Source: Mesorhizobium liriopis
GTDB lineage: Bacteria > Pseudomonadota > Alphaproteobacteria > Rhizobiales > Rhizobiaceae
Assembly (NCBI RefSeq): GCF_024053505.1
Contig: NZ_JAMXQS010000010.1
Span: forward strand, 150,822 to 214,821
Reading direction: 5' to 3'
Length of the DNA stretch: 64,000 nucleotides
In this document: in pieces, positions 10,290-19,338 of the stretch
How positions within the stretch are numbered: position 1 is the stretch's first letter
Layout: each line of letters starts with the position of its first letter
The notes under the pieces: model-generated
What the model saw: the letters and a program-made list of their open reading frames with translations, nothing else
What the model was told of the DNA's origin: nothing
Databases searched by the model: none
Made by a program: the position numbers and the translations under genes

Positions 10290-11360
10290 ATGCAGGCTGC
10301 TGCCGCACAAACGGAACGGGTGACTGACCTGCCGGCCACGGTCGTCGCGACCATGCGGCAACTCGGTGTGGCTGGCCTACCGAGAAACTACGAAATTTTC
10401 TACGAAGCGCTCGCAGGCACGAATCGGGAGTTGAGCCTTGAGGTCGTGTCGCTGCCCAAGCGCCCCGCGCAAGAGGATCTCGACAAGATCGGCCGCCGCT
10501 TCTTCGCCCATCATCACGGTTTCAACGTCGTGGACAATGCGCGTGCGATCATAGCGAGCGAGCTCGAGGAAGTCGCATCTCTGCTGCGCAATGAGCGGTC
10601 GCATCTCGAGAAGTACGGACAGATCCTGCATCAGACATCGGACGGCCTGTCAGGGCGCAGTGCCGCAAGCCGTGAGCTGCTGCAAAAAATTCTCGGCGTC
10701 ATGACCGTTGCGACCGCGACTACGATCGAGCACGGCAAGCAAACGGCGGCGACCCTCAATGAGAAGTCCGCAGAGCTGGAAAGCGTCAAATCGAAGCTCG
10801 AAGAATATAAGAGGCTGGTCGATACGGACCCACTCACCCAGATTTCCAACCGTCGCGCCTTCGACCGTGAGCTGACCCGTATCTATGATTCGCAAAGCGG
10901 CATCCTGTTCCACGCGCTCATCCTGGCCGATATCGACCGCTTCAAGGACGTGAACGACCGCTACGGCCACCCCGCCGGCGACAAGATCATTCAAGCCATT
11001 GCCAGCATCTTTCGCGCGAACACGCGTGCGGACGTCTTTGTCGCGCGCACAGGCGGCGAAGAGTTCGCGATGATCGTGGAAGGCGGCGCGGAGGATGCGG
11101 TTGCGAGCGTTGCCGAGCGTATCAGGCAGGCCGTCGAGCAGACGTCGCTGACACATCAGTTTGCACCTGGCCATGGCGCGTTGACCATCTCGATGGGTCT
11201 GTGCATGGCGTCCGAAGCGGACGGCCCCGAAGACCTCTATTCGAAAGCCGATCAGGCTCTTTATCGCTCGAAGGTCGAGGGAAGGAACCGCGTCACGCGC
11301 AATTCGAGCTCGAAAGACACGCGCAATGCCAAGAACTGGATGCTTTATCGCAAGGATTGA
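10290..11360 (+). CDS. GGDEF-domain diguanylate cyclase
   Basis: A 356-residue cytoplasmic protein. The N-terminal half is helical: an LPRNYEIFYEAL segment (about 29-40), as in DgcB-type cyclases, then a long coiled coil to about residue 175. The C-terminal GGDEF domain has GGEEF at 255-259 and DIDRFKDVNDRYGH near 211-224, so it should make cyclic-di-GMP. The inhibitory RxxD site normally just upstream reads R-A-D-V, with the aspartate shifted by one, so product inhibition may be weak. There are no membrane segments. A strong terminator follows directly. Confidence 0.88.
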   Translation: MQAAAAQTERVTDLPATVVATMRQLGVAGLPRNYEIFYEALAGTNRELSLEVVSLPKRPAQEDLDKIGRRFFAHHHGFNVVDNARAIIASELEEVASLLRNERSHLEKYGQILHQTSDGLSGRSAASRELLQKILGVMTVATATTIEHGKQTAATLNEKSAELESVKSKLEEYKRLVDTDPLTQISNRRAFDRELTRIYDSQSGILFHALILADIDRFKDVNDRYGHPAGDKIIQAIASIFRANTRADVFVARTGGEEFAMIVEGGAEDAVASVAERIRQAVEQTSLTHQFAPGHGALTISMGLCMASEADGPEDLYSKADQALYRSKVEGRNRVTRNSSSKDTRNAKNWMLYRKD

Positions 11361-11388
11361 ATCCAGAGAGAGAGAGTTCACTGAACAA

Positions 11389-11415
11389 AAAAGGCGGGAG
11401 TTGATCCCGCCTTTT
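11389..11415. terminator. Bidirectional rho-independent terminator
   Basis: A perfect 11-bp stem, AAAAGGCGGGA paired with TCCCGCCTTTT, with a GTTGA loop. It is followed by a T-run on the plus strand and, because the stem begins with A residues, by a T-run on the minus strand too. It lies between the convergent diguanylate cyclase and DAHP synthase genes and can serve both. Confidence 0.9.
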
Positions 11416-11422
11416 GTTTTTC

Positions 11423-12799
11423 CTACTCGTTCACGGCCCGGCGTCGCTCCTGCCCCGCCCGATCCTTTTTCAGCAGATCGGAAACAAGAAAGGCCAGCTC
11501 GATAGCCTGATCGGCATTGAGACGCGGGTCGCAATGAGTGTGGTAGCGATCCTGTAACTCGTCCGCCGTGATCGCCCGCGCACCGCCTGTGCACTCGGTG
11601 ACGTTCTTGCCCGTCATCTCGACATGGATGCCACCCGGATGCGTGCCTTCAGCACGATGCACCGAGAAGAAGCTTTCGACTTCACGCAGGATGCGGTCGA
11701 AAGGCCTGGTCTTGTAACCGGCAGCCGTGATCGTGTTGCCATGCATCGGGTCGCAAGACCAAACGACCTTGCGGCCCTCACGCACCACAGCGCGCGCAAG
11801 CTTGGGCAAGTGCTCCTCGACTTTGTCATAGCCGAAACGCGCGATGAGCGTGAGTCGGCCAGGCTCGTTCTCTGGATTGAGAATGTCGATCAGCCGCAGA
11901 AGCCCATCGGGATCGAGCGATGGCCCGCATTTGAGGCCGAGCGGATTCTTGATGCCGCGACAATATTCGACATGCGCATGGTCGGGCTGACGGGTGCGAT
12001 CACCGATCCAGATCATGTGACCCGATGTGGCGTACCAGTCGCCGGACGTGGAATCGACGCGTGTCAGCGCCTGCTCGTAACCGAGCAGAAGCGCCTCGTG
12101 GCTCGTGTAGAAATCCGTCTCGCGCAGGGCGTAGTTGGTTTCCGACGTGATGCCCACCGCCCGCATGAAATCCATGGTCTCGGTGATGCGGTTGGCGAGC
12201 GCCCCATAGGCCGCACCCTGCGGGCTGTCGGACACGAAACCGAGCATCCAGCGATGCACGTTTTCGAGGCTCGCATAGCCGCCTTGCGCGAAGGCACGCA
12301 GGAGGTTAAGTGTCGCAGCCGACTGGCGGTAGGCCATGGTCTGGCGCGCCGGGTCGGGAATACGCGACTTCTCGTCGAACTCGATGCCGTTGATGATGTC
12401 GCCACGATATGACGGCAGTGTCACGCCGTCCTTGGTTTCCTCGCCCGACGAGCGCGGCTTGGCGAACTGCCCAGCGATACGCCCAACCTTCACGACCGGC
12501 TGCGAACCGGCGAAGGTCAGCACGACCGACATCTGCAGGAACACACGGAAGAAATCGCGGATATTGTCCGCGCCATGCTCGGCAAAGCTCTCGGCGCAGT
12601 CGCCGCCCTGCAGCAGAAAGGCTTCGCCCTCTGCGACAGCGGCCAGTTGCTTCTTAAGCTTGCGCGCCTCGCCTGCAAAAACGAGCGGCGGAAAAGTGGC
12701 CAGACGGGCTTCGGTATCGGCGAGTGCGCTTGCGTCCGGATAGGCCGGAACTTGGCTGATCGGCTTGCCGCGCCAAGAATCCGGGGTCCACTTCTTCAT
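11423..12799 (-). CDS. Class II 3-deoxy-7-phosphoheptulonate (DAHP) synthase
   Basis: A 458-residue plant-type (class II) DAHP synthase, the first step of the shikimate pathway, joining phosphoenolpyruvate and erythrose 4-phosphate. It starts [10 protein letters not shown], and carries [11 protein letters not shown] (about 82-92, with the metal-binding cysteine), the [13 protein letters not shown] substrate site and the CDPMHGNT metal site. Length and motifs match the family along its full extent. The ATG at 12799 is the family start; a 20-codon upstream extension is not conserved in character. It ends next to a shared terminator. Confidence 0.94.
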   Translation of the reverse strand: MKKWTPDSWRGKPISQVPAYPDASALADTEARLATFPPLVFAGEARKLKKQLAAVAEGEAFLLQGGDCAESFAEHGADNIRDFFRVFLQMSVVLTFAGSQPVVKVGRIAGQFAKPRSSGEETKDGVTLPSYRGDIINGIEFDEKSRIPDPARQTMAYRQSAATLNLLRAFAQGGYASLENVHRWMLGFVSDSPQGAAYGALANRITETMDFMRAVGITSETNYALRETDFYTSHEALLLGYEQALTRVDSTSGDWYATSGHMIWIGDRTRQPDHAHVEYCRGIKNPLGLKCGPSLDPDGLLRLIDILNPENEPGRLTLIARFGYDKVEEHLPKLARAVVREGRKVVWSCDPMHGNTITAAGYKTRPFDRILREVESFFSVHRAEGTHPGGIHVEMTGKNVTECTGGARAITADELQDRYHTHCDPRLNADQAIELAFLVSDLLKKDRAGQERRRAVNE

Positions 12800-12896
12800 T
12801 GTCTTCGACCTGTTTCGTTCGGGAAAACTCGCAGGCCTGCCCCAAAGGCAAGCCGGCAAGTGGCGGCTCTATACAGGAACGAAACCGCTTGGTCCA

Positions 12897-13847
12897 TCAG
12901 CCCTTTGGCGAGTGAACCTTGGCGAGACTGCCGATCACATTGACGAGGACATTGGCTGCCGTCAGCGCGCCGACCCCGTGGTGGTCGCGCTCCGCCACGA
13001 ACTCGACCATGGCGAAACCGACAAGTTTCCCCCGTTTCACCGTGCCGGCGATGAGACCCGTCACCTGGTCGTAGGTTAACCCGCCCGGCGCAGGTCCCGC
13101 GACCGCCGGCATGATCGCCGGATCGAGTGCGTCGCAATCGAGCGTGACGAGCACGTTGCCGCCCTCGGGCAAAAGGTCGAGGACGGCTGCAATGCCCTTT
13201 GTGTGAACGTCACGCGCAGGTATGAATTCCACGCCCCATGCCTTTGCCGCTTCGACCTCTTCGCGTCGGGCGCTGCCCAAACCGCGCATGCCGACCTGCA
13301 CGATCTTCGTCACATGGCTCATCTCGGAGGCACGGCGCATGGTGCTCGAAAAGCCGAGCGGCTCGCCACGTCGCTCCTCGCGCCAATCGATATGGGCGTC
13401 GATCTGGAGGATCGTCAGCGGTGCCTGATCGGAAAATGCCGAAATGAAGGGGATCGGCACCGAGTCGTCGCCACCGATCATGATCGGCACAGCGCCCACG
13501 TCGAGGATCTTACGCACCGCCTGCTCGATCAGGTCGCGGTTCGCTTCACCTTCGCCGGGCGCCGTGCGGAGATCTCCCAGATCGAGCAGCCGGAAACCGT
13601 TGTCGCCCAGCATCGGCGCATCGAAATCCCAGTTCCAATGTCCTGCCCAATCCGCATCGGCATGAAGCGCGTGACGCAATGTGTCGGCAGCCGAGGCGTA
13701 AGGACGATTGTCGATCTCGGGATAAGGCGTGCCGTGCGGGGCGCCGAAAATGGCAGCGTCGCAGCCTTCGGCGCCGGCGGCAAGCGAGGCGCCGAAGAAG
13801 GGCCAGCGGGGCGTATTGAATTCGATCGCGGTCGAGGATTCTGTCAT
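12897..13847 (-). CDS. Arginase/agmatinase-family ureohydrolase
   Basis: A 316-residue ureohydrolase-fold enzyme. The bimetal site motifs are GGDDS (about residues 126-130), DAHIDWREE (about 152-160) and DCDALDPA (about 232-239). In agmatinases and arginases the first motif is normally GGDH, so one metal-binding histidine is replaced by aspartate here. The protein is therefore a variant whose substrate (agmatine, guanidinobutyrate or another guanidino compound) cannot be assigned. Its ATG overlaps the stop of the aldo/keto reductase gene by four bases (ATGA), so the two are translationally coupled. Confidence 0.82.
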   Translation of the reverse strand: MTESSTAIEFNTPRWPFFGASLAAGAEGCDAAIFGAPHGTPYPEIDNRPYASAADTLRHALHADADWAGHWNWDFDAPMLGDNGFRLLDLGDLRTAPGEGEANRDLIEQAVRKILDVGAVPIMIGGDDSVPIPFISAFSDQAPLTILQIDAHIDWREERRGEPLGFSSTMRRASEMSHVTKIVQVGMRGLGSARREEVEAAKAWGVEFIPARDVHTKGIAAVLDLLPEGGNVLVTLDCDALDPAIMPAVAGPAPGGLTYDQVTGLIAGTVKRGKLVGFAMVEFVAERDHHGVGALTAANVLVNVIGSLAKVHSPKG

Positions 13848-14899
13848 GGGCAAGGGTTTCCGTATTTTTGATGAAGGTCGTTGACCGCGTTCTGCATCTC
13901 GGGCGTCCATGTGATGTCGGCGGATGCGAGCGCGGTTTCCAGCTGCGGAATGCTTGTGGCTCCTATGATGTTGGATGTGACGAATGACTGATTGACGACA
14001 AAGGCGTTGGCGAAAAGCGCCGGCTCCATGCTGAACTCCCGCGCGAGCGTATTGTAGGCCAGAATGGCTTCAGCGGCATTCGGCGTCTCGTAGCGTTGGG
14101 AGCGGTTGAAGAGCACTTTGCGGGAGCCCTCCGGCAACGCGCCATTATCGTATTTGCCTGACAGAAAACCTTGCGCGAGCGGCGAGTAAGGCAGGAACGC
14201 GACCCGTTCGCGCTCGCAGACCTCGGTTAGGTTCACTTCAGCGGTGCGGTTGACGAAGTTGTAGGCATTCTGAAGCGAGGCAACACGCGGGCCAACGCCC
14301 TTTTCGCTTTCGAAGATGAAGCGCATCACACCCCAAGCGCTCTCGTTGGAAAGGCCAAGATGTCTGATCTTTCCGGCTTTCTGAAGCTCGTCGAAAACCG
14401 TCAGGGTTTCAGCGATCGGTGTCTCGTCGGATAGGCGCTCGACCGGCTCGGTTGGCTGACGGTTCGGGTTCGAGCCGAAGCCCGACGTATTCCGTTCCGG
14501 CCAGTGGATTTGGTAGAGATCGATCACGTCCGTTTGGAGGTTGCGCAGCGAGCGCTCGATGGCATGTACGATATCCTCGCGCACTAGCTTCGACGGTCGG
14601 CCGCCGCGGAACCAATCCATCGCCGTACGCCCGACGACCTTGCTGGCGACCACGACTTTGTCGCGGCTGCCGCGGGCCTTTAGCCACGTCCCGATGATGC
14701 GCTCCGTGCTGCCTTGCGTCTCCGGCTTCGGTGGGATGGAATAGAGCTCGGCCGTATCGAGAAAGTTGACGCCTCGGTCCAGAGCCAGGTCGAGCTGGGC
14801 ATGGCCTTCGGCTTCGGTGTTCTGCTGGCCCCAGGTCATCGTGCCGAGGCAGATCTTCGAAACCAGCAAGCCGGTTTCGCCGAGCGGACGTTTCTGCAA
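13844..14899 (-). CDS. Aldo/keto reductase (Tas-like)
   Basis: A 351-residue NADPH-dependent aldo/keto reductase. The catalytic set is visible: Asp and Tyr in FLDTAELY (about 46-53), Lys in VVASKV (about 86), His in YQIHWPER (about 128). The long form, with TMTWGQQNTEAE at the start and an SNPNRQP insertion, matches the Tas subgroup. The start is TTG at 14899. The stop overlaps the ATG of the ureohydrolase gene, which suggests a two-gene operon. The substrate is unknown. Confidence 0.86.
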   Translation of the reverse strand: MQKRPLGETGLLVSKICLGTMTWGQQNTEAEGHAQLDLALDRGVNFLDTAELYSIPPKPETQGSTERIIGTWLKARGSRDKVVVASKVVGRTAMDWFRGGRPSKLVREDIVHAIERSLRNLQTDVIDLYQIHWPERNTSGFGSNPNRQPTEPVERLSDETPIAETLTVFDELQKAGKIRHLGLSNESAWGVMRFIFESEKGVGPRVASLQNAYNFVNRTAEVNLTEVCERERVAFLPYSPLAQGFLSGKYDNGALPEGSRKVLFNRSQRYETPNAAEAILAYNTLAREFSMEPALFANAFVVNQSFVTSNIIGATSIPQLETALASADITWTPEMQNAVNDLHQKYGNPCP

Positions 14900-14990
14900 G
14901 TTGAGTCTCCGGGGAGGACGGATAGGAAGGAGCGCCGGTCTAGCGCAGCAATCGGCTCAGTCCAACCCCTCGGTCCGACTTAGGGCTCGG

Positions 14991-15425
14991 CTACCGGTAG
15001 CGCGAAAGCGCCTCATCGATCAGGGAATTTGCGATCTGCATCCGCTTTTCAGCATTCTCGCGCAAATGCGGCGCGACGCGATCCGGATGGTTGTGAAGCG
15101 CGAACAGGCGCCGAACTTGAGGCAGATCCGACGGTCCGCAAAGGGCAAGCCCGAGTTCGACCGCGATTTCGTCAGGGACCAGCGACGGCGCTTCGATCAG
15201 CCCAACTGCGTGCTTCTCTTCGATCAGAGCGGTGAACTCGTCTTCAAGCGAGAAATCGCGGTACGCGGCCACCGCGTCCTGCGCGCTGGCGGGTAAGGAC
15301 ACCGTCTCGATATCCTCCAGCGCTGCAAGATAATCGACACTCGGGGAGAGCGGGACGCTCACCGCAGGTTGCGCCGCCTCGATCAGTTCTTCCAGAAGTG
15401 ATGCAAAGTCGTGCGGCTGTTCCAT
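14991..15425 (-). CDS. Small protein with truncated J-domain-like C-terminus
   Basis: A 144-residue acidic protein. The C-terminal part reads LFALHNHPDRVAPHLREN, with HPDR resembling the HPD tripeptide of DnaJ domains, followed by a helix ending EALSRYR. The helix upstream of HPD is short, and the N-terminal 70 residues show no known domain. A DnaJ-like cochaperone role is possible but not proven. It stands alone on the minus strand between the reductase and a 180-bp intergenic region. Confidence 0.65.
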   Translation of the reverse strand: MEQPHDFASLLEELIEAAQPAVSVPLSPSVDYLAALEDIETVSLPASAQDAVAAYRDFSLEDEFTALIEEKHAVGLIEAPSLVPDEIAVELGLALCGPSDLPQVRRLFALHNHPDRVAPHLRENAEKRMQIANSLIDEALSRYR

Positions 15426-15513
15426 TGGCTTCTCCTAGCGCGGGAAATGCCAAGGAAACCGGAACGCTCCGGCCATTCTTCGGGACTGGTTAAGATTTTA
15501 TGACAGGGTGCAC

Positions 15514-15573
15514 TTTAATCGGCATGGCAGCCATGCGAATGCTGCACTGCACAATTTTTTCCGGCCGATTAAA
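15514..15573. promoter_or_regulatory. Nested inverted repeats, candidate operator
   Basis: An outer perfect 10-bp inverted repeat (TTTAATCGGC at 15514-15523, GCCGATTAAA at 15564-15573) encloses, at its left edge, a perfect 15-base palindrome GCATGGCAGCCATGC (15522-15536). The pair sits 35 to 95 bp upstream of a 57-codon gene. The symmetry suggests binding of a dimeric regulator, possibly with looping, but no known consensus was recognised. Confidence 0.45.
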
Positions 15574-15608
15574 TTCTGTTGCGGGAGGCATCCTTTTGAG
15601 GTGTCATC

Positions 15609-15782
15609 ATGGGGTTCATGACTGAGTTTTTTTCGCGGCCGCGCTACAAGCACGAGCAGCGATACCGCACAGCGCTCGACATGCTCGTCGCCATGTCAAA
15701 TCGCGACCGTGCAGATATCGGCATCAAGCCGGCGGATTTTCCGCGCATCGCGCGTGAAATGGCAGAGCGGCAGCACGCTTAG
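15609..15782 (+). CDS. DUF1127-type small protein
   Basis: A 57-residue basic protein. After a short N-terminal part (FFSRPRYKHEQRYR) it carries the signature of DUF1127 proteins, here MSNRDRADIGI, followed by KPADFPRIAREMAERQ. Some family members bind RNA or affect phosphate and carbon metabolism in alphaproteobacteria. GAGGTG lies seven bases before the ATG; a second in-frame ATG is at 15618. The stop codon shares four bases (TTAG) with the stop of the convergent hydrolase gene. The upstream inverted repeats suggest tight control. Confidence 0.72.
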   Translation: MGFMTEFFSRPRYKHEQRYRTALDMLVAMSNRDRADIGIKPADFPRIAREMAERQHA

Positions 15783-16651
15783 TTCGTTGCGGAGAGCATC
15801 CAGTTGAGCGTTTCACGCCAGTCCGTCATGCGGATCGGTGTGCCATGCGTACCGTTCTCGAATGAAACGAAGCGCGCAGGATAATCCGGCGAAGCTGCGA
15901 GAATTAAGCGGAAGAAAGCCATCTGCTTCTCGAGCGGAAATACCTTGTCACGCGCGCCCTGCCCGAAAAAGATCGGCACGCGCGCCTTGAAGGCCGGGCT
16001 TTGCAGGAAACTATCGTCCCAATGCGAGCCGAGGAGAAGCAGGCCGCCAAGGCGCTCGACGACCTCGGGCTTTCTCGCCAATTCGTAACACAGTCCCCCG
16101 CCCATGGACCCACACGCCACGAAGACCTTCGCACTTGGCGAGAGCGCGGCGTAGTGGTCGATCAGCGCACTGATCTCACGTCCCCCGCCCTCCCCAAAAT
16201 CCGAAAAGTCAGGTGAGAGGTACAGACCGTTCGCGCTGACCACGAGGTTCTTTACACGGTTGAAGTTCCCGCCAAAAGTGAAGTCGTCCGCGCCCTGCCG
16301 CCGACTGCCGCCCTGCCCGTGCAGATAAAGCACGATCATCGAGGCGCCCTTCTGTCGCCCGACAGCGACAGTGCGAACTTCGCCCGCTTTGGTTTGAACT
16401 TTCACGTCGTTCTGCTGGCTGCGCACCGCCAGCGATACATATTGTCGTTTCACCCGCCGCTCCGGCACCTCATCGCGTCCGTTGATGTCGCGCGCCTCCT
16501 GGTAATCGACAGTGCGGAAACGGCCGTTGTCGGCGCGCGCCAGCTCGGCGGGATAGGCAAAGAGATCGTCCTTATATGCCCCGATCTGCTGGGCGAGAGC
16601 CGAGCCGGTGAAGAGCGTAAGAGCGAAAGCAGCAGAAAGAACGAGCTTCAT
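15779..16651 (-). CDS. Secreted alpha/beta-hydrolase
   Basis: A 290-residue protein with a Sec signal peptide (hydrophobic to about residue 18, cleavage after ALA). Blocks of the alpha/beta-hydrolase fold follow: LYLHGQGGS (about 108-116), a nucleophile elbow CGSMGGG near 180, and a His near the end in ENGTHGTP. The first glycine of the usual GxSxG is Cys here. It is probably a periplasmic esterase or related hydrolase; the substrate is unknown. Confidence 0.75.
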   Translation of the reverse strand: MKLVLSAAFALTLFTGSALAQQIGAYKDDLFAYPAELARADNGRFRTVDYQEARDINGRDEVPERRVKRQYVSLAVRSQQNDVKVQTKAGEVRTVAVGRQKGASMIVLYLHGQGGSRRQGADDFTFGGNFNRVKNLVVSANGLYLSPDFSDFGEGGGREISALIDHYAALSPSAKVFVACGSMGGGLCYELARKPEVVERLGGLLLLGSHWDDSFLQSPAFKARVPIFFGQGARDKVFPLEKQMAFFRLILAASPDYPARFVSFENGTHGTPIRMTDWRETLNWMLSATN

Positions 16652-16695
16652 GGCGCGTTCTTATCAGCAATCGGCCTCGAAAGAAGAGGCGATGG

Positions 16696-18294
16696 TCAGA
16701 CCTGGAAGACGCCGCCTGCGGCCACCAGCGCTTCCGGCGTATCGACATCCAGAAGCGCGCCCTCGCCGATCTCCGCTTCGATAACCTCGGCGCCCTCGAT
16801 GATCGCCCGCGCGCCGGCATCCCCTTCGAGCTTTGCGATATCGGAAAACAGCGCACGCGGCAGGATCACCGGATTGCCGCGCTTCCCGGCACTCGACGCG
16901 CGCACCACCGCGCCACCTCCCTGACGAAACGCAGCAATCATTCGGTCTAGGCTCACTACGTCAACAGCCGGCATGTCGCCCAGTACGACGATTACGGCCG
17001 CTGCATCGTCTGGCACGGCCGAGATGCCGGCCTTGAGCGAACTCGCGAGCCCCAAGGCGAAATCGGGATTATGGACGAGTTCAATATTGAGTCCTGCCAA
17101 GGCCTCAGCGATCTCCTCACGCTCATGCCCCGTCACCACCGTCACGCCAATGGCTTCCGATCCCACAACCCGCTCAGCGACCAAGCGTATCAACGGCTCT
17201 CCCTCGAACCATGCCAGTAGCTTGTTCGGCCCACCCATGCGACTCGAACGCCCGGCCGCAAGGATGACGGCATGAACGTCGCCTAGTGTGGTCTCCTTCA
17301 CTTCGCGGGGCTGCGGCCGTGTAGGGATCTCGGTCAGCAAGCCGCCGACGCCCATGCCTGCGATATCATTGTGAGAAACCGGCAGCCCCGCCAGTATGCG
17401 GTCCAGCACCCAGTCGAATCCATTCTCCTTCGGACTGCGCGCACAGCCGGGTGCGCCGATCACCGGCGTACCGGCCACCTCACCCAGTACCAGGAGGTTG
17501 CCCGGATCGACCGGCATCCCGACGCGGTGCACCGTGCCACGCGCAGCGCGGATCGCCGCCGGAATAACATCGTAAGCATCCGTCACGGCCGATGCGCCGA
17601 ACAGGATCACAAGGTCGCATTTGCCGAGCGCCATACGGATGGCCCGCGCGACCGCAGAAGCGCTGTGCGGCACGCGACGGTCGATCACGATCCGGCTTCC
17701 CGATCGCGCCAGCCGTTCCGCCGTCACTCGGGCCGTCTTGTCGAGCACGGATGATTTAAGGCTCGGGAGTTCGGTTTGGATCAACGCCACGCGATGTGGT
17801 TTGAACGGATGGACGCTCATGGCATCACGTCCCGCACAGAGCTTGGCGACATTCGACAGGTCTTCGGGCGACACCGAGAACGGAATGATTTTCACCGTCG
17901 CCACCATCGATCCACGTTCGACGCGTGCGAAAGGCGGCAGAGTGGCGAGTGTGATGTCGGGCGTCACTGCATTGATGGCATCCACCAAAGCGCGGTCGAG
18001 TGTCAGAATGCCAGACGCCTCGGCATGAAGATTGACTCGGCCCGTCACAGCTTCTTGCCGAAGGATGCCGGATAGCCGAAGCGCCTCGGCGACCGTCCGC
18101 GCCGCTGTGTCCTCTCCTACGTCATCCGGCGAGAGCATCGCGGCAACGACGCGCTGCACACCCGCTGCCTTCAAGGCGACGACTTCCTCACGCCCGATCT
18201 TTTGTCCCTTGCGGAGCCGCGTCCCGTCTGTGACCAACGAGTGTGCCAAGATCGCACCTTCGGCCTCGGCCACAGGCAGCGGTCCGAACTTCAA
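16696..18294 (-). CDS. Molybdopterin-binding / MobA-like nucleotidyltransferase fusion
   Basis: A 532-residue two-domain protein. The N-terminal about 330 residues resemble a MoeA/MogA-type molybdopterin-binding region (GMPVDPGNLLVLG, GAPGCARSPKENGFDWVLDR). The C-terminal about 190 residues are a MobA/MocA-type NTP transferase (LAAGRSSRMGGPNKLLA, VVLGDMPAV). This architecture is known from operons that mature molybdenum hydroxylases, where it helps attach CMP or GMP to the cofactor. The start overlaps the stop of the XdhC C-terminal gene by four bases, so it is the last gene of a coupled operon. Confidence 0.87.
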   Translation of the reverse strand: MKFGPLPVAEAEGAILAHSLVTDGTRLRKGQKIGREEVVALKAAGVQRVVAAMLSPDDVGEDTAARTVAEALRLSGILRQEAVTGRVNLHAEASGILTLDRALVDAINAVTPDITLATLPPFARVERGSMVATVKIIPFSVSPEDLSNVAKLCAGRDAMSVHPFKPHRVALIQTELPSLKSSVLDKTARVTAERLARSGSRIVIDRRVPHSASAVARAIRMALGKCDLVILFGASAVTDAYDVIPAAIRAARGTVHRVGMPVDPGNLLVLGEVAGTPVIGAPGCARSPKENGFDWVLDRILAGLPVSHNDIAGMGVGGLLTEIPTRPQPREVKETTLGDVHAVILAAGRSSRMGGPNKLLAWFEGEPLIRLVAERVVGSEAIGVTVVTGHEREEIAEALAGLNIELVHNPDFALGLASSLKAGISAVPDDAAAVIVVLGDMPAVDVVSLDRMIAAFRQGGGAVVRASSAGKRGNPVILPRALFSDIAKLEGDAGARAIIEGAEVIEAEIGEGALLDVDTPEALVAAGGVFQV

Positions 18295-18989
18295 ACCTCC
18301 GTCTCCTCGATGCCGCGTGAGCGCAAGGCGCCGATCACTTCGGCAAGAATCGAAACGGCGATCTCCGCCGGGCTCGCGGCCCGGATCGGCAAGCCGATGG
18401 GCGCACGGATCGTTGCTAGCCTGTCTGCGCTCAATCCGGCTTCCCCAAAACGCTCCAACCGCTTCGCATGCGTTCGCCGACTGCCCAAGGCGCCGACATA
18501 GAAGCAGCCGGTACGCAGCGCCTCGGTCAGTGCGAAATCATCGATCTTTGGATCATGCGTGACGGCGGCAAGCGCAGTATAGGGATCGAGCGGCTGCTGG
18601 CGCAGCCAGTCCTCCGGCCATTCGGCATGGAGTCGTAGATCGGGGAAGCGCTCGGGCGTGGCGAAGGCCGTGCGCGGATCGACCACCACGACATCGAAGC
18701 CGGCGATATGGGCCATCGGCGCCAAGGCCTGGCTGATATGCACCGCACCGACGATGACGAGCCTCGGTTCGGGCGCGCAGACTGACAAGAACCACTCACG
18801 CCCTGCTGCTTCGACAAGAGTGGATTTGCCGTTCGCGAAAGCGCTCCGTACTGGCCCGGTCAACTCCGCTTCGACCACATCGCCCTCGCGGATAACCCGG
18901 CCGGAACCGGTCGCGACATCGCTCAGATAGATGACCGCGCGGCGTGCCTCGCGCTCGCGATTGATCGCGCGAAGGGCGGCGATTTCCAC
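18291..18989 (-). CDS. XdhC C-terminal (Rossmann) domain protein
   Basis: A 232-residue protein matching the C-terminal domain of XdhC/CoxI. It has a Rossmann motif LVIVGAVHISQALAPMA (about 76-92), DVVVVDPR, TALAAVTHDPKIDD and the end motif GLPIRAASPAEIAVSILAE. Family members hand sulfurated molybdenum cofactor to xanthine dehydrogenase or CO dehydrogenase-type enzymes. Here the N-terminal XdhC domain is encoded separately, three bases upstream. The end overlaps the next gene by four bases. Confidence 0.87.
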   Translation of the reverse strand: MEIAALRAINREREARRAVIYLSDVATGSGRVIREGDVVEAELTGPVRSAFANGKSTLVEAAGREWFLSVCAPEPRLVIVGAVHISQALAPMAHIAGFDVVVVDPRTAFATPERFPDLRLHAEWPEDWLRQQPLDPYTALAAVTHDPKIDDFALTEALRTGCFYVGALGSRRTHAKRLERFGEAGLSADRLATIRAPIGLPIRAASPAEIAVSILAEVIGALRSRGIEETEV

Positions 18990-18992
18990 GAC

Positions 18993-19328
18993 TCAGTTCA
19001 GCTTCTCGACAAAGACGCGAATGCGTCCGCCGCACGACAAGCCAACGCGCCATGCCGTTTCATCGGCGACGCCAAACTCAAGCATCCGCGCCTTTCCATC
19101 TACGATCACATCCGCGGCTTCGGCGACAACCGCGCCTTCGACACAGCCGCCAGAAACGGACCCTTGAAAACTGCCATCGGCGTCGATCACCAGATGGGAA
19201 CCGGCAGGACGCGGCGCTGAGCCCCATGTCTCGACCACGGTTGCGAGCGCGACCGAGCGACCCTCATCGATCCAGCTCTCGGCGATGCCCAGCGGGTCGA
19301 GCGTCTCGCTTGATTGAATGAGCGTCAT
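18993..19328 (-). CDS. XdhC/CoxI N-terminal domain protein
   Basis: A 111-residue protein consisting only of the N-terminal XdhC/CoxI domain. ALATVVETWGSAPRPAGS and GSVSGGCVEGAVV are the hallmark segments, and a cysteine near the end lies in GLSCGGRIRVF. Together with the following gene it forms a split XdhC. It likely acts in molybdenum-hydroxylase maturation. It lies 10 bases downstream of the flavin reductase gene and 3 bases upstream of the C-terminal half. Confidence 0.88.
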   Translation of the reverse strand: MTLIQSSETLDPLGIAESWIDEGRSVALATVVETWGSAPRPAGSHLVIDADGSFQGSVSGGCVEGAVVAEAADVIVDGKARMLEFGVADETAWRVGLSCGGRIRVFVEKLN

Positions 19329-19338
19329 GGCCCTCGCC

